Shown here: piece after piece, positions 25,662 to 34,621 of the stretch | Position numbering within the stretch: position 1 is the stretch's first letter | How the letters are laid out: the number at the start of each line of letters is the position of its first letter | From: an uncultured Porphyromonadaceae bacterium | Lineage (GTDB): Bacteria; Bacteroidota; Bacteroidia; Bacteroidales; Muribaculaceae | NCBI GenBank assembly: GCA_900541835.1 | Contig: UQLL01000024.1 | Location: 1-39,196, forward strand | DNA: 39,196 nucleotides | Direction: 5' to 3' | Notes under the pieces: generated by a model | What the model was told of the DNA's origin: nothing | What the model saw: the letters and a program-made list of their open reading frames with translations, nothing else | Databases searched by the model: none | Made by a program: the position numbers and the translations under genes

Positions 25662-25694
25662 GCAAAGTTATGTTACTTTTAGAAAAATTGCAAT
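25662..25694 (-). promoter_or_regulatory. orphan promoter upstream of candidate small RNA
   Basis: Minus-strand TAACTTTGC (25670-25662) with ATTG (25694-25691) 20 bases upstream. The nearest gene in that direction starts more than 500 bases away and has its own promoter. Confidence 0.55.
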
Positions 25695-25843
25695 AAAGAA
25701 TGGGTAAAAAAGGAAATTTTTAAGGATAATTAACATTCTAGCCGACCTTCGAATCGTTGAAAAAAGCGGAAAAAGGCCGGGAGACGAGGGTTGGCGACGA
25801 GGGTCCGCGCCGCGCTGCAGCGCGGCGCGTGGGCCGCCCGTCC

Positions 25844-26944
<1,101 letters not shown>

Positions 26945-27169
26945 TGAATATCCAAATTTTGCGCAAAGTTAGCGAAAATTCCGCAATCGGCGCTCCTTAT
27001 GTCGGCCCGCAGGCGCGGACCGGCACTCTCGCCGGCGTTAATTATGGCTGCGCCGGGCGTATCCCGACCGTTTCGATTGTCAGCCAACGCACCATGTGTA
27101 TGCCTTGAACGCGAATTTGAGCCACGCACTGCTATTTAAAGTCCATATAAAATCTGCCGCCTACCGTAA

Positions 27170-27219
27170 AATCACGGAAAACCGTGATTGACGGGCTTTG
27201 AATTGCTGCATAACTTTGC
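27170..27219 (+). promoter_or_regulatory. promoter with palindromic operator before the lipoprotein gene
   Basis: TAACTTTGC (27211-27219) with TTGAC (27188-27192) about 18 bases upstream. The perfect palindrome AATCACGG-AAAA-CCGTGATT (27170-27189) abuts the -33 region and could be a repressor operator. The predicted leader is about 200 bases; it contains no gene I can support. The space 26972-27169 shows nothing recognisable. Confidence 0.5.
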
Positions 27220-27426
27220 AGCGAAATCATCGGCCATCCCAAACCGGTACATGAACGCAGAGACTATTCGCACAAAGGGACATCATCGTTGTCAAAGACC
27301 ACGACCTCACACAAGGGAATGCCCCGGCTCCATTCCCGCCAACGGAGGCGTCGGTAAGTTCGGCACGGCCACGGAATTTCAGCAGCCAGCCCGATAATCC
27401 AACCACCACAAATAATCATTCACATC

Positions 27427-28113
27427 ATGAAAGCAACCTTTCCCGCAGCCGTGCTATGCGCACTGGCTGTCACCCTGGCCTCCTGCGGAGGCGGCTCCTC
27501 GTCTTCCGGCCTGTTCGGAGGCATCATCTCCGCCCAGCAGAACTACGAGGAAAAGTCAGATAAGCTGACAGGCTCCATGGACGAGCACAACTACCAATCC
27601 AGGCAAGAGGAAGCTGACAGGCTCAAGGAAGAAACCGCCCGGAAGATCGAGGCGGACGCCACCGGGCTCAGCGGCAGGGAAGCGCCCTGCGAGGCAGAAG
27701 CGTCACAGCTCGCCATCAAGGAGCCGATCACTCTCCTCTTCGACGGGATGAACCACCTCCGTCCCATGTTCAAGCTGGAAGGCAAGGTGGTGGCTTCAGC
27801 CGACCTCAGCCTCAAAGCCGATCCCTCCGACCTCAAAGGCGAGAAACTACTGAGCGGCGGCAAGGTGACCGTGACCGTCACCATGCCCGTCGCCCTCGAC
27901 ATTCTCGACAAGGACGGCAATGTGCTCAGGCACATGAACGAGATTGGCGTCCTCCCTGCGGAAAATCTCGGCACCTCGGCTGTGGTAAAGGCCGGAACTC
28001 CTGTGGACCTCAACGGCAGCATAGTAGTGGACAAGGAGCTCGAGGGAGCCACGACATTCCGTCTGAGCATAGACCTTTCCAAGGCTCCATACACTTCCCG
28101 CGGCCTGAAATAA
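27427..28113 (+). CDS. lipoprotein of unknown function
   Basis: A 228-aa protein with a clear lipoprotein signal: hydrophobic residues 4-19 and lipobox TLASC followed by a Gly/Ser-rich tether (GGGSSSSG). Residues 40-80 are strongly charged and helical (EEADRLKEETARKIEADA). The rest has beta-rich stretches (KVTVTVTMPVALDILD, TFRLSIDLSKAP). No family recognised. It has its own promoter and a strong terminator, so it is a stand-alone unit. Confidence 0.8.
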   Translation: MKATFPAAVLCALAVTLASCGGGSSSSGLFGGIISAQQNYEEKSDKLTGSMDEHNYQSRQEEADRLKEETARKIEADATGLSGREAPCEAEASQLAIKEPITLLFDGMNHLRPMFKLEGKVVASADLSLKADPSDLKGEKLLSGGKVTVTVTMPVALDILDKDGNVLRHMNEIGVLPAENLGTSAVVKAGTPVDLNGSIVVDKELEGATTFRLSIDLSKAPYTSRGLK

Positions 28114-28129
28114 GGCATACCGCCCGCAT

Positions 28130-28168
28130 GCGAGTCCGCCGATTCGTAGGAATCGGCGGACTCGCTTT
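28130..28168 (+). terminator. 16-bp perfect hairpin after the lipoprotein gene
   Basis: 28130-28145 pairs perfectly with 28150-28165 around loop GTAG, followed by TTT. It begins 17 bases after the stop codon. Confidence 0.8.
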
Positions 28169-28226
28169 ACGGTTCCCGCAGGGTCGGCTGCCTGCCGTAC
28201 CCGCGCCGGAGGGTGACGGCAGAGGC

Positions 28227-28259
28227 TTTGCACCGTTGCGGGAATTTTCGTAACTTTGC
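28227..28259 (+). promoter_or_regulatory. consensus promoter of the 511-aa membrane protein gene
   Basis: TTTG (28227-28230), 20 bases, TAACTTTGC (28251-28259): a full match to the Bacteroidota consensus. The ATG at 28280 is about 15 bases from the expected start. Confidence 0.75.
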
Positions 28260-28279
28260 GCCAAAGTGTCTATTAACCG

Positions 28280-29815
28280 ATGATGATGAAACGCATATTC
28301 GCCCTCGTGACGCTGCTGGCGGCCTTCGCGGCCGGCTCGCGCGCCGTCACGCCCGAAGAGCTCGAGCAGGCCAGGACCCACGCCGCCATCGTGTACCTCC
28401 GCAACGCCAACCCGGGTTCCGACTATCTCGACAAGGTCAGCGTGGGTTCCCGTTCCGCCCTCAGGGCGAAGCTCCGCAACGACAAGGACCGCGACAACCT
28501 GGAGCTGTTCAACCGCAAGCTGCCGTCGACGTCCGGCTACGAGTCGTGGGACAAGGAGAAGCTCTCCGACTACGCGCAGAAGGCCGTGTCCGCACCCGGC
28601 AACTACCAGTCCACGGGCTTTGCCCGCTCGCAGGTGAAGAAGCGCATCAGCGCCATGGCCGTCAAGGCGCCGTCCGGGACCGCCAGGCCCGCCGACGACA
28701 CGCAGGCCCGGCAGCCCGAAGAACAGCCCGCAGAGGAGCCGGTGGCCGTGCAGGCGCCCGCCGACTCCGTTCCGGCGGCAGTGCTGCCCGACGCCATGGA
28801 CACCAGGCAGGCAGAGGCCGACTCAGCCCTCAGCGCCGCCGAGGACTCACTGATGGCACAGCAGCCGCAGCAGCAGGAGGTCGCATCGTCCGGCTCCAAC
28901 ACCGTATACATAGTCATACTCTGCATCCTGGTGGCGCTGGTGGTGGTGCTGGTAGTCTACGCCGCCCGCTACTTCAGCCGGCAGGAGAAGGAGAAGCGCG
29001 GAGAAGAGAGGTTCGTGAGCGGCGGAGAAGAGAGGTCCGTAAGCCGCGGAGAAGAGAGGTTCGCAAGCCGCGGAGAAGAGAGGTCCGTAAGCGGCAGGCC
29101 CGACCCGCTCTCCGCCCCCGCCACCCCGTCGCGCCCCACCGAGCGCCGCGAAGATAGAGATACCCATCGCCGTTCCCGCGTGGAGCCGGAGCTCGAGCCA
29201 GACGACAACCCGCAGCGCGTCATCGAGAGCCTCCGCGCCGAGAACCGCGAGCTGCGCCGCGCCTGCGAGGAATACAAGTACCACATCAACTACCTCAAGT
29301 CTGAAAAGGAGAAGGCCGACGCTGACCGCGCCCGCACCGGCGCCACCACCGCCCTCGGCCCCCAGGCCCGCGCCGAGGAGCACGCGCCCGTGGTAACCCT
29401 CAACGACCGCTACACGCAGCGCCGCGAGCAGCAGCAGCCCGGCGTCGGACAGGCCGGACCCGTCCGACACGCGGAAACGCAGCCCGCACCCCGCCCAGGC
29501 CAGCGCATCATATACCTGGGGCGCGCCAACCGCGAGGGCATGTTCGTGCGCGCAGAGCGCAGCCTCAACCCCCAGCACTCCCTGTTCCGCCTCCAGACGA
29601 CCGACAACGTCTCCGGCACATACACCGTGGCCGACGACCCGGAGGTGGCCTCGCGAGTGCTCGCCAACCCCGACCTGCTCATGGCCGTCAGCTGCGAGCT
29701 CGAGGACACCGACACCTACGGCAAGGAGAGCGTCGACACCGTAACCCCCGGCACCGCCATCTTCGAGGGCGGACGCTGGCGAGTGCTCCGTCCCGCGCTC
29801 ATCCGCTTCATATAG
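28280..29815 (+). CDS. single-pass membrane protein with VNTR-like linker, unknown function
   Basis: A 511-aa protein. A signal peptide (about residues 1-22, MMMKRIFALVTLLAAFAAGSRA) is followed by an extracytoplasmic region with a Pro/Ala/Gln-rich stretch, a strong transmembrane helix (TVYIVILCILVALVVVLVVYAA, about residues 209-230), four copies of an 8-residue repeat GEER(F/S)(V/A)S(R/G), a coiled-coil segment (RVIESLRAENRELRRACEEYKYHINYLKSEKEKADADRA) and a conserved-looking C-terminal domain of about 110 residues (IIYLGRANREGMF to LIRFI). Topology suggests an envelope sensor or scaffold. Three in-frame ATGs overlap at the start; the first is used. Confidence 0.75.
   Translation: MMMKRIFALVTLLAAFAAGSRAVTPEELEQARTHAAIVYLRNANPGSDYLDKVSVGSRSALRAKLRNDKDRDNLELFNRKLPSTSGYESWDKEKLSDYAQKAVSAPGNYQSTGFARSQVKKRISAMAVKAPSGTARPADDTQARQPEEQPAEEPVAVQAPADSVPAAVLPDAMDTRQAEADSALSAAEDSLMAQQPQQQEVASSGSNTVYIVILCILVALVVVLVVYAARYFSRQEKEKRGEERFVSGGEERSVSRGEERFASRGEERSVSGRPDPLSAPATPSRPTERREDRDTHRRSRVEPELEPDDNPQRVIESLRAENRELRRACEEYKYHINYLKSEKEKADADRARTGATTALGPQARAEEHAPVVTLNDRYTQRREQQQPGVGQAGPVRHAETQPAPRPGQRIIYLGRANREGMFVRAERSLNPQHSLFRLQTTDNVSGTYTVADDPEVASRVLANPDLLMAVSCELEDTDTYGKESVDTVTPGTAIFEGGRWRVLRPALIRFI
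29000..29095. repeat. four tandem 24-bp coding repeats
   Basis: Units start at 29000, 29024, 29048 and 29072, each beginning GGAGAAGAGAGG and varying at a few later positions. They encode GEER(F/S)(V/A)S(R/G) just after the transmembrane helix. The 24-base period keeps the frame, so copy-number change would alter linker length only. Confidence 0.9.
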
Positions 29816-30018
29816 AAGTTGTTTCGACTTATTTCTTTGTTAAGATTTCAGCATATATCCGAGGGGATTTTCATACACGAAGAGGGAGCGATGCGGGCAT
29901 CGTGACCGATGAGTGGATGGAAATACACCGGATAGATGTTGAAAGATTGACAAAGAGAAGTTAATCATTAGAACAACTTCATAAATTTTCAGATTCGCAA
30001 ATAAGTAGAAACAACTTC
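29815..30018. repeat. fold-back element C (long imperfect palindrome)
   Basis: It starts at the last base of the preceding stop codon. GAAGTTGTTTCGACTTATT (29815-29833) pairs at 18 of 19 positions with 30000-30018 and also partly with a second copy at 29971-29980. Further arms pair inward (CTTTGT/ACAAAG, TTTCA/TGAAA, TATCCG/CGGATA, ATTT.CAT.CAC with GTG.ATG.AAAT) up to the tip at 29879-29912, GAAGAGGGAGC-GATG-CGGG-CATC-GTGAC. It fills almost the whole gap before the tricorn-like gene. Confidence 0.75.
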
Positions 30019-30046
30019 ATAGCATAACCTTATCATCCCGACATAC

Positions 30047-33000
30047 ATGAACAAGCTTATCTTAGCGGCAGCGCTGTCGGCACTCGGCGCCGCCGCCATG
30101 GCGGCGCCCCAGGCCAATCCCCTGTGGCTGCGCAACACCGCCATCAGCCCCGACGGCCAGACCATCGCCTTCACATACCGGGGCGACATCTACACCGTGC
30201 CCTTCGCCGGCGGCGCCGCCACGCGCATCACCACCGACCCCGCCGTCGACTCGCGCCCCGTATGGAGCCCCGACGGCCGCAAGATCGCCTTCGGCTCGGA
30301 CCGCATGGGTTCGACCGACATCTACATCGTCGACGCCGCAGGCGGACAGCCCCTGCGCCTCACCACCCACTCCGGGAGCGAGGTGCCCCTGGCATTCGCC
30401 GACAACGGCACCGTCATCTTCGCCGGCAACATCATGCCCTCGCCCCAGGCCATCAACGGCTACGTCTTCAACCAGCTCTACACCGTGCCCGCCGCCGGAG
30501 GCCGCCCCAGGCTGCTGCTCAGCCTCCCGTCGGACGCCCTGAGCGTCGACGCGCAGGGCCGAATCCTGTACACCGACAAGAAAGGCTTCGAGGACAAGTT
30601 CCGCAAGCACGAGCAGTCGTCCGGCACCAGCGACGTCTGGCTCGTGGAGGGCGCCCTCAAGGGGAATCCCGTCTTCCGCCAGCTCACCCGCACCCCCTAC
30701 CACAGCGTCAACCCCCAGTGGGGCCGGGGCGACAGCTTCTACTACGTCAGCGAGGCCGACTCCACCCTCAACGTATACGCCACTACCCTATCCGGCGGCC
30801 AGCCCCGCCAGCTCACACATTTCAAGGGCAACCCCGTGCGCTCACTGACCGTCGCCCCCGACGGCCGCATCGCCTTCAGCCAGAACGGCGAGATATGGAC
30901 CATGGCCTCGGCCGACAGCCAGCCCGTGCGCCTGGACGTGCGCATCACCGCCGACAACCCCGAGCGCTCCGAGCAGAACGTGCGCCGCACCTCCGCCTCA
31001 AACATGGCCATCGCCCCCTCCGGCAAGGAAGTGGCCGTGGTGGTGCGCGGCGACATCTTCGTCACCCCCGCCGACTACTCCACCACCCGCCAGGTGACCG
31101 CCACCCCCGGCCAGGAGCGCGACGTATGCTTCAGCCCCGACGGCAGATTCATCGTCTACGACTCCGAGCGCGACGGACGCTGGCAGCTCTACAAGGCCGA
31201 GATCGGCAAGGACGACCCCTCCTTCGCCTACGCCGCCACCATCACCGAGACCCCCCTGGCCACCGGCGCCGGCAACGCCTTCCAGCCCGTCATCAGCCCC
31301 GACGGCAAGAAGGTGGCATTCCTGCGCGACCGCACCGAGCTATGCGTGCTCGACCTGGCCACAGGCTCCGTCACCACCGTCATGCCCGGCAAGTTCGCCT
31401 ACTCCTACGTCGACGGCGACCAGAGCTACCGATGGCATCCCGACAGCGAGTGGCTCCTCTTCAACGGCTACATCGGCCAAGGAGGCTGGAACAACTCCGA
31501 CGTCGCCGCCGTCAGCGCCGACGGCAAGCAGATCATCAACCTCACCGAGTCCGGATACTCCGACGGCAACGCCCGCTGGACACCCGACGGCCGAGGCGTC
31601 CTCTACTCCTCCGACCGCAACGGATACCGCTCACACGGCTCCTGGGGCTCGCAGGAGGATGTCTTCGTGATGTGGCTGGACCCCGCCGCCTACGAGAAAT
31701 TCAACCGCACCAAGGAAGAGATAGCCCTCGACGAGCAGCGCGAGAAAGACGCCAAGAAAGCCGCCGCCAAGGACAAGAAAGAGGACAAGAAAAAGGGAAA
31801 GAAGGCCGACAAGGCCGCAAAGCCCGCCAAGGCGCCCCTCGACTTCGCCAACCGCAAGGACCGCCGCCAGCGCCTCACCCCCAACTCCTCCGCCCTCGGC
31901 GACTACTGGCTCAGCCCCAAGGGCGACAAGCTCTACTACGTAGCCGCATTCGAGGACGACGGAGACCTCTGGGTGGCCGACCTCAAGGAGGGCACCTCCA
32001 AGCTCCTCAAGAAAGGCTGGGGATACGGCGAGCTCGTGCCCGACACCGCCGGAACCAAGCTCTTCACCCTCAACAAGGGCCGCGTCAAGAGCTTCGACAT
32101 AAGCAAGAACGAAGTCAAGACCATCGACTTCGACGCCCGCTCCACCTACTCCGCCCCCGCCGAGCGCGGCTACATCTACAGCCACATGAAGGCGCTGGTC
32201 AACAACAAGTTCCACGACGTCAGCCTCCACGGCACCGACTGGGAGGCCGCCACGGCCAACTACGCCCGCTTCCTCCCCTACATCAACAACCGCCAGGACT
32301 TCGCCGAAGTCCTCAGCGAAGTCCTCGGCGAGCTCAACGCCTCGCACACCGGCGGCCGCGCCTACGGCTCCATGTCCTCCCTCGACGCCACAGCCTGCCT
32401 CGGCGCCTTCTACGACGAGGACTACGACGGCGACGGCCTCCGCATCGCCGAAGTCCTCGCCAAGGGCCCCCTCTCCACCAAGCCCGAAGTGAAGCCCGGC
32501 ACCGTCATCACCGCCATCGACGGCCGCCCCGTCCGCGCAGGCCAGGACTACTTCCCCCTGCTCGCCGGCAAGGCAGGCCGTGACACCCGCCTCGACCTCA
32601 CTCTCCCCGACGGCACCGCCAAGGCCATCACCATCAAGCCCATCAGCCAGGGCCGCAACCGCGAACTGCTCCGCGACCGCTGGGTGGCACGCAACCAGGC
32701 CATCGTCGACAGCCTCTCGGGCGGCCGCATCGGCTACGTCTCCATCCAGGGCATGAACTCACCCTCGTTCCGCGAAGTCTACGAGCAGGCACTCGGCAAG
32801 TACCGCAACTGCGACGCCCTCATCGTCGACACCCGCTACAACGGCGGCGGATGGCTCCACAACGACGTCGCCCTGCTCCTCTCCGGCAAGAAATACGTCG
32901 ACTACGCCCCCCGCGGCCAGTACATCGGCTCCGACCCCTTCTCGCAGTGGACCAAGCCCAGCGCAATGCTCGTCAACGAGTGCAACTACTCCGACGCCCA

Positions 33001-33271
33001 CGGCACCCCCTACGTCTACAAGACCCTGGGCCTGGGCAAGCTCGTCGGCGCTCCCGTGCCCGGCACCATGACGGCAGTGTGGTGGGAGACCCAGGTCGAC
33101 CCGCAGATAGTCTTCGGCGTGCCCCAGGTCACCAGCCGCGACCGCAACGGCAACATGCTCGAGAACCAGCAGCTCGACCCCGACATCCTCATCTACAACC
33201 AGCCGGCAGACGTGCTCCGGGGCATCGACGCCCAGCTCGCCGGCGCCGTCAAGGCCCTGTTGGGCAAATAA
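30047..33271 (+). CDS. tricorn-like S41 family protease
   Basis: A 1074-aa protein with a signal peptide (residues 1-20). It continues with WD40/PD40-like beta-propeller repeats (NTAISPDGQTIAFTYRGDIY, VWSPDGRKIAFGSDRMG, CFSPDGRFIVYDSERDG and others, to about residue 550), a Lys-rich linker (about 565-598), a tricorn core region, a PDZ domain (about 780-850, KPGTVITAIDGRPV) and a C-terminal S41 peptidase domain. The probable nucleophile is S982 in NECNYSDAHG. It likely degrades peptides in the periplasm or at the cell surface. Fold-back elements stand immediately before and after the gene. Confidence 0.92.
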   Translation: MNKLILAAALSALGAAAMAAPQANPLWLRNTAISPDGQTIAFTYRGDIYTVPFAGGAATRITTDPAVDSRPVWSPDGRKIAFGSDRMGSTDIYIVDAAGGQPLRLTTHSGSEVPLAFADNGTVIFAGNIMPSPQAINGYVFNQLYTVPAAGGRPRLLLSLPSDALSVDAQGRILYTDKKGFEDKFRKHEQSSGTSDVWLVEGALKGNPVFRQLTRTPYHSVNPQWGRGDSFYYVSEADSTLNVYATTLSGGQPRQLTHFKGNPVRSLTVAPDGRIAFSQNGEIWTMASADSQPVRLDVRITADNPERSEQNVRRTSASNMAIAPSGKEVAVVVRGDIFVTPADYSTTRQVTATPGQERDVCFSPDGRFIVYDSERDGRWQLYKAEIGKDDPSFAYAATITETPLATGAGNAFQPVISPDGKKVAFLRDRTELCVLDLATGSVTTVMPGKFAYSYVDGDQSYRWHPDSEWLLFNGYIGQGGWNNSDVAAVSADGKQIINLTESGYSDGNARWTPDGRGVLYSSDRNGYRSHGSWGSQEDVFVMWLDPAAYEKFNRTKEEIALDEQREKDAKKAAAKDKKEDKKKGKKADKAAKPAKAPLDFANRKDRRQRLTPNSSALGDYWLSPKGDKLYYVAAFEDDGDLWVADLKEGTSKLLKKGWGYGELVPDTAGTKLFTLNKGRVKSFDISKNEVKTIDFDARSTYSAPAERGYIYSHMKALVNNKFHDVSLHGTDWEAATANYARFLPYINNRQDFAEVLSEVLGELNASHTGGRAYGSMSSLDATACLGAFYDEDYDGDGLRIAEVLAKGPLSTKPEVKPGTVITAIDGRPVRAGQDYFPLLAGKAGRDTRLDLTLPDGTAKAITIKPISQGRNRELLRDRWVARNQAIVDSLSGGRIGYVSIQGMNSPSFREVYEQALGKYRNCDALIVDTRYNGGGWLHNDVALLLSGKKYVDYAPRGQYIGSDPFSQWTKPSAMLVNECNYSDAHGTPYVYKTLGLGKLVGAPVPGTMTAVWWETQVDPQIVFGVPQVTSRDRNGNMLENQQLDPDILIYNQPADVLRGIDAQLAGAVKALLGK

Positions 33272-33283
33272 CCGATTTTTCGA

Positions 33284-33478
33284 TAAGTAAGTGAGAAAAA
33301 TTAGCTTGTAGGAATTTTGAGAGTATTTTGAGATGGATTTTGAGTTTGAACGAAGGAGCTTAGCGAGCTAAGTGACTGAGTGAAAACTCAAAATAGGCTC
33401 AAAAGACTCCAAAATTACACAAGCCTGATTTTTAAAATTCACACAAACAAGAATAAACTAATTTTTTGAACTTACTTA
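33284..33478. repeat. fold-back element A (195-bp palindrome)
   Basis: It begins 12 bases after the protease stop. Outer arms 33284-33304 and 33458-33478 pair except for three central bases. Successive inner arms pair as CTTGT/ACAAG, AATTTTG/CAAAATT, AGT/ACT, TTTTGAG/CTCAAAA and TTTTGAGTTT/AAACTCAAAA. The tip (33352-33380) reads GAAGGAGC-TTAG-CGAG-CTAA-GTGAC-TGAG. Confidence 0.8.
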
Positions 33479-33528
33479 AAGCGAAAGGCTTAACGGTTAC
33501 AAGACCTGATAACCAATAACTCTAACCT

Positions 33529-33567
33529 AAAAAGAGCCGCGGCTTCAATAAGGCTGCGGCTCTTTTT
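33529..33567. terminator. strong bidirectional terminator
   Basis: AAAAAGAGCCGC (33529-33540) pairs perfectly with GCGGCTCTTTTT (33556-33567). It is flanked by A and T runs, so it works in both directions. It separates the convergent protease and PepSY-like genes. Confidence 0.85.
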
Positions 33568-33610
33568 CCTTTCTTTCTTTTCTCTCTCCTCTCAGCTTTC
33601 GGGTTGAGGC

Positions 33611-34156
33611 TCAGCTCTCCCCTACCTCTTCACTTTCACTCTCCTCACTCTCCTCACTCTCCTCACTCTCCTCACTCTCCTCTCCATTCTCGGCTTCCGC
33701 CTCCCGATCGGTCAGCTCGCCCTGGTAGATTCCGAGCTTGTCATATTTCAGGGTTTTGCCGGAGCTGATGCCAACGGTGTAATAGGCAAGCGAGCGGCTG
33801 ATTTTTACTATCTTCACGTCGCCGCAGCGCTTGGCCACATTGGTGCGGATAGCCTTGGGCACCAGAGTCTCGGGCACGCTGCCCTTCTTGCAGTCTATGG
33901 AGGTCCATTCCCCCTTGTTGCTGAACTCTATCTTGGTGCCGTTGGTCAGTTTCACGTCGTAGTCGGTCTTGCGCAGCAGATGGCGGTCGACCTTTATCAT
34001 GCTCACCTTTGCCTTGGGGAAATGCTCTGAGAGCATCGTACGGGCCGTTTCAGGCAGATTTTCGCGCTTGATGGTGTATTTGTCCAGCGGCAGCTTCGCA
34101 GAGGCTGCAGAAGCCCCTATGGCGATTGCAAGGATGAGTATCAGTTTCTTAAGCAT
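33611..34156 (-). CDS. secreted PepSY-like (DUF2874-type) protein
   Basis: A 181-aa protein with a signal peptide (MLKKLILILAIAIGASAASA) and two tandem PepSY-like units: LPETARTMLSEHFPKAKVSMIKVDRH...DYDVKLTNGTKIEFSNKGEW, then VPKAIRTNVAKRCGDVKIVKISR...YYTVGISSGKTLKYDKLG. This is the pattern of the beta-lactamase-inhibitor-like periplasmic proteins common in Bacteroidales. The acidic C-terminal tail consists of EES repeats encoded by a 9-base tandem repeat (about 33635-33682). The start at 34156 begins the signal peptide; the frame is open to 34207. Confidence 0.82.
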   Translation of the reverse strand: MLKKLILILAIAIGASAASAKLPLDKYTIKRENLPETARTMLSEHFPKAKVSMIKVDRHLLRKTDYDVKLTNGTKIEFSNKGEWTSIDCKKGSVPETLVPKAIRTNVAKRCGDVKIVKISRSLAYYTVGISSGKTLKYDKLGIYQGELTDREAEAENGEESEESEESEESEESESEEVGES

Positions 34157-34229
34157 AAGTATGTTTATGATTTGTGTTTGTTGCTGATATAACGGGCCGC
34201 AAGGCACGATATTAGCCGGGCAACTTTTT

Positions 34230-34567
34230 TTAGGCCTTGTTCCTCAAAAAATATTAACGTCAGGGTCGCAGATGTTCCTGGGATTCAGCCTTGCAGCCGA
34301 AGGAGCATAGCGAGCTATGTGACTGAGGCAAAAGGCTGAAGCACAGGTGCAGCTGCGAGACAAAGCCAATACCTTTTCTGATGTTGACATTATGAACCGG
34401 ATCATATTTTACATTTCTTAATAATTGGGCATTTGACCGGTGTCTTTTCGGTAAATTTCGCCGAGTTTCATCGGTCACGATGCTCGCATCGCTCCCTCTT
34501 CAACTCGCGAAATTTCCGCGAAAATCCACCGCCCTGACGCAATATTTTTTAAGGAACGAGGCCTTAA
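34230..34567. repeat. fold-back element B (338-bp compound palindrome, two tips)
   Basis: Outer arms 34230-34265 and 34532-34567 are near-complementary over about 36 bases. Inside are two hairpins. The left one (about 34266-34360) has tip GAAGGAGC-ATAG-CGAG-CTAT-GTGAC-TGAG at 34299-34327. The right one (about 34449-34520) has on the minus strand the tip GAAGAGGGAGC-GATG-CGAG-CATC-GTGAC-CGATGA (34501-34468). The element occupies the whole gap between gapA's terminator and the PepSY-like gene; no coding gene is seen. Confidence 0.8.
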
Positions 34568-34570
34568 CAA

Positions 34571-34602
34571 AAAGGAGGCGCGGGGTGAGCCGCGCCTCCT
34601 TT
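34571..34602 (-). terminator. gapA terminator
   Basis: AAAGGAGGCGCGG (34571-34583) pairs perfectly with CCGCGCCTCCTTT (34590-34602), followed on the minus strand by a T-run. It lies 19 bases after the gapA stop. Confidence 0.85.
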
Positions 34603-34621
34603 ATGGTGGTGTGTGTCGGGA

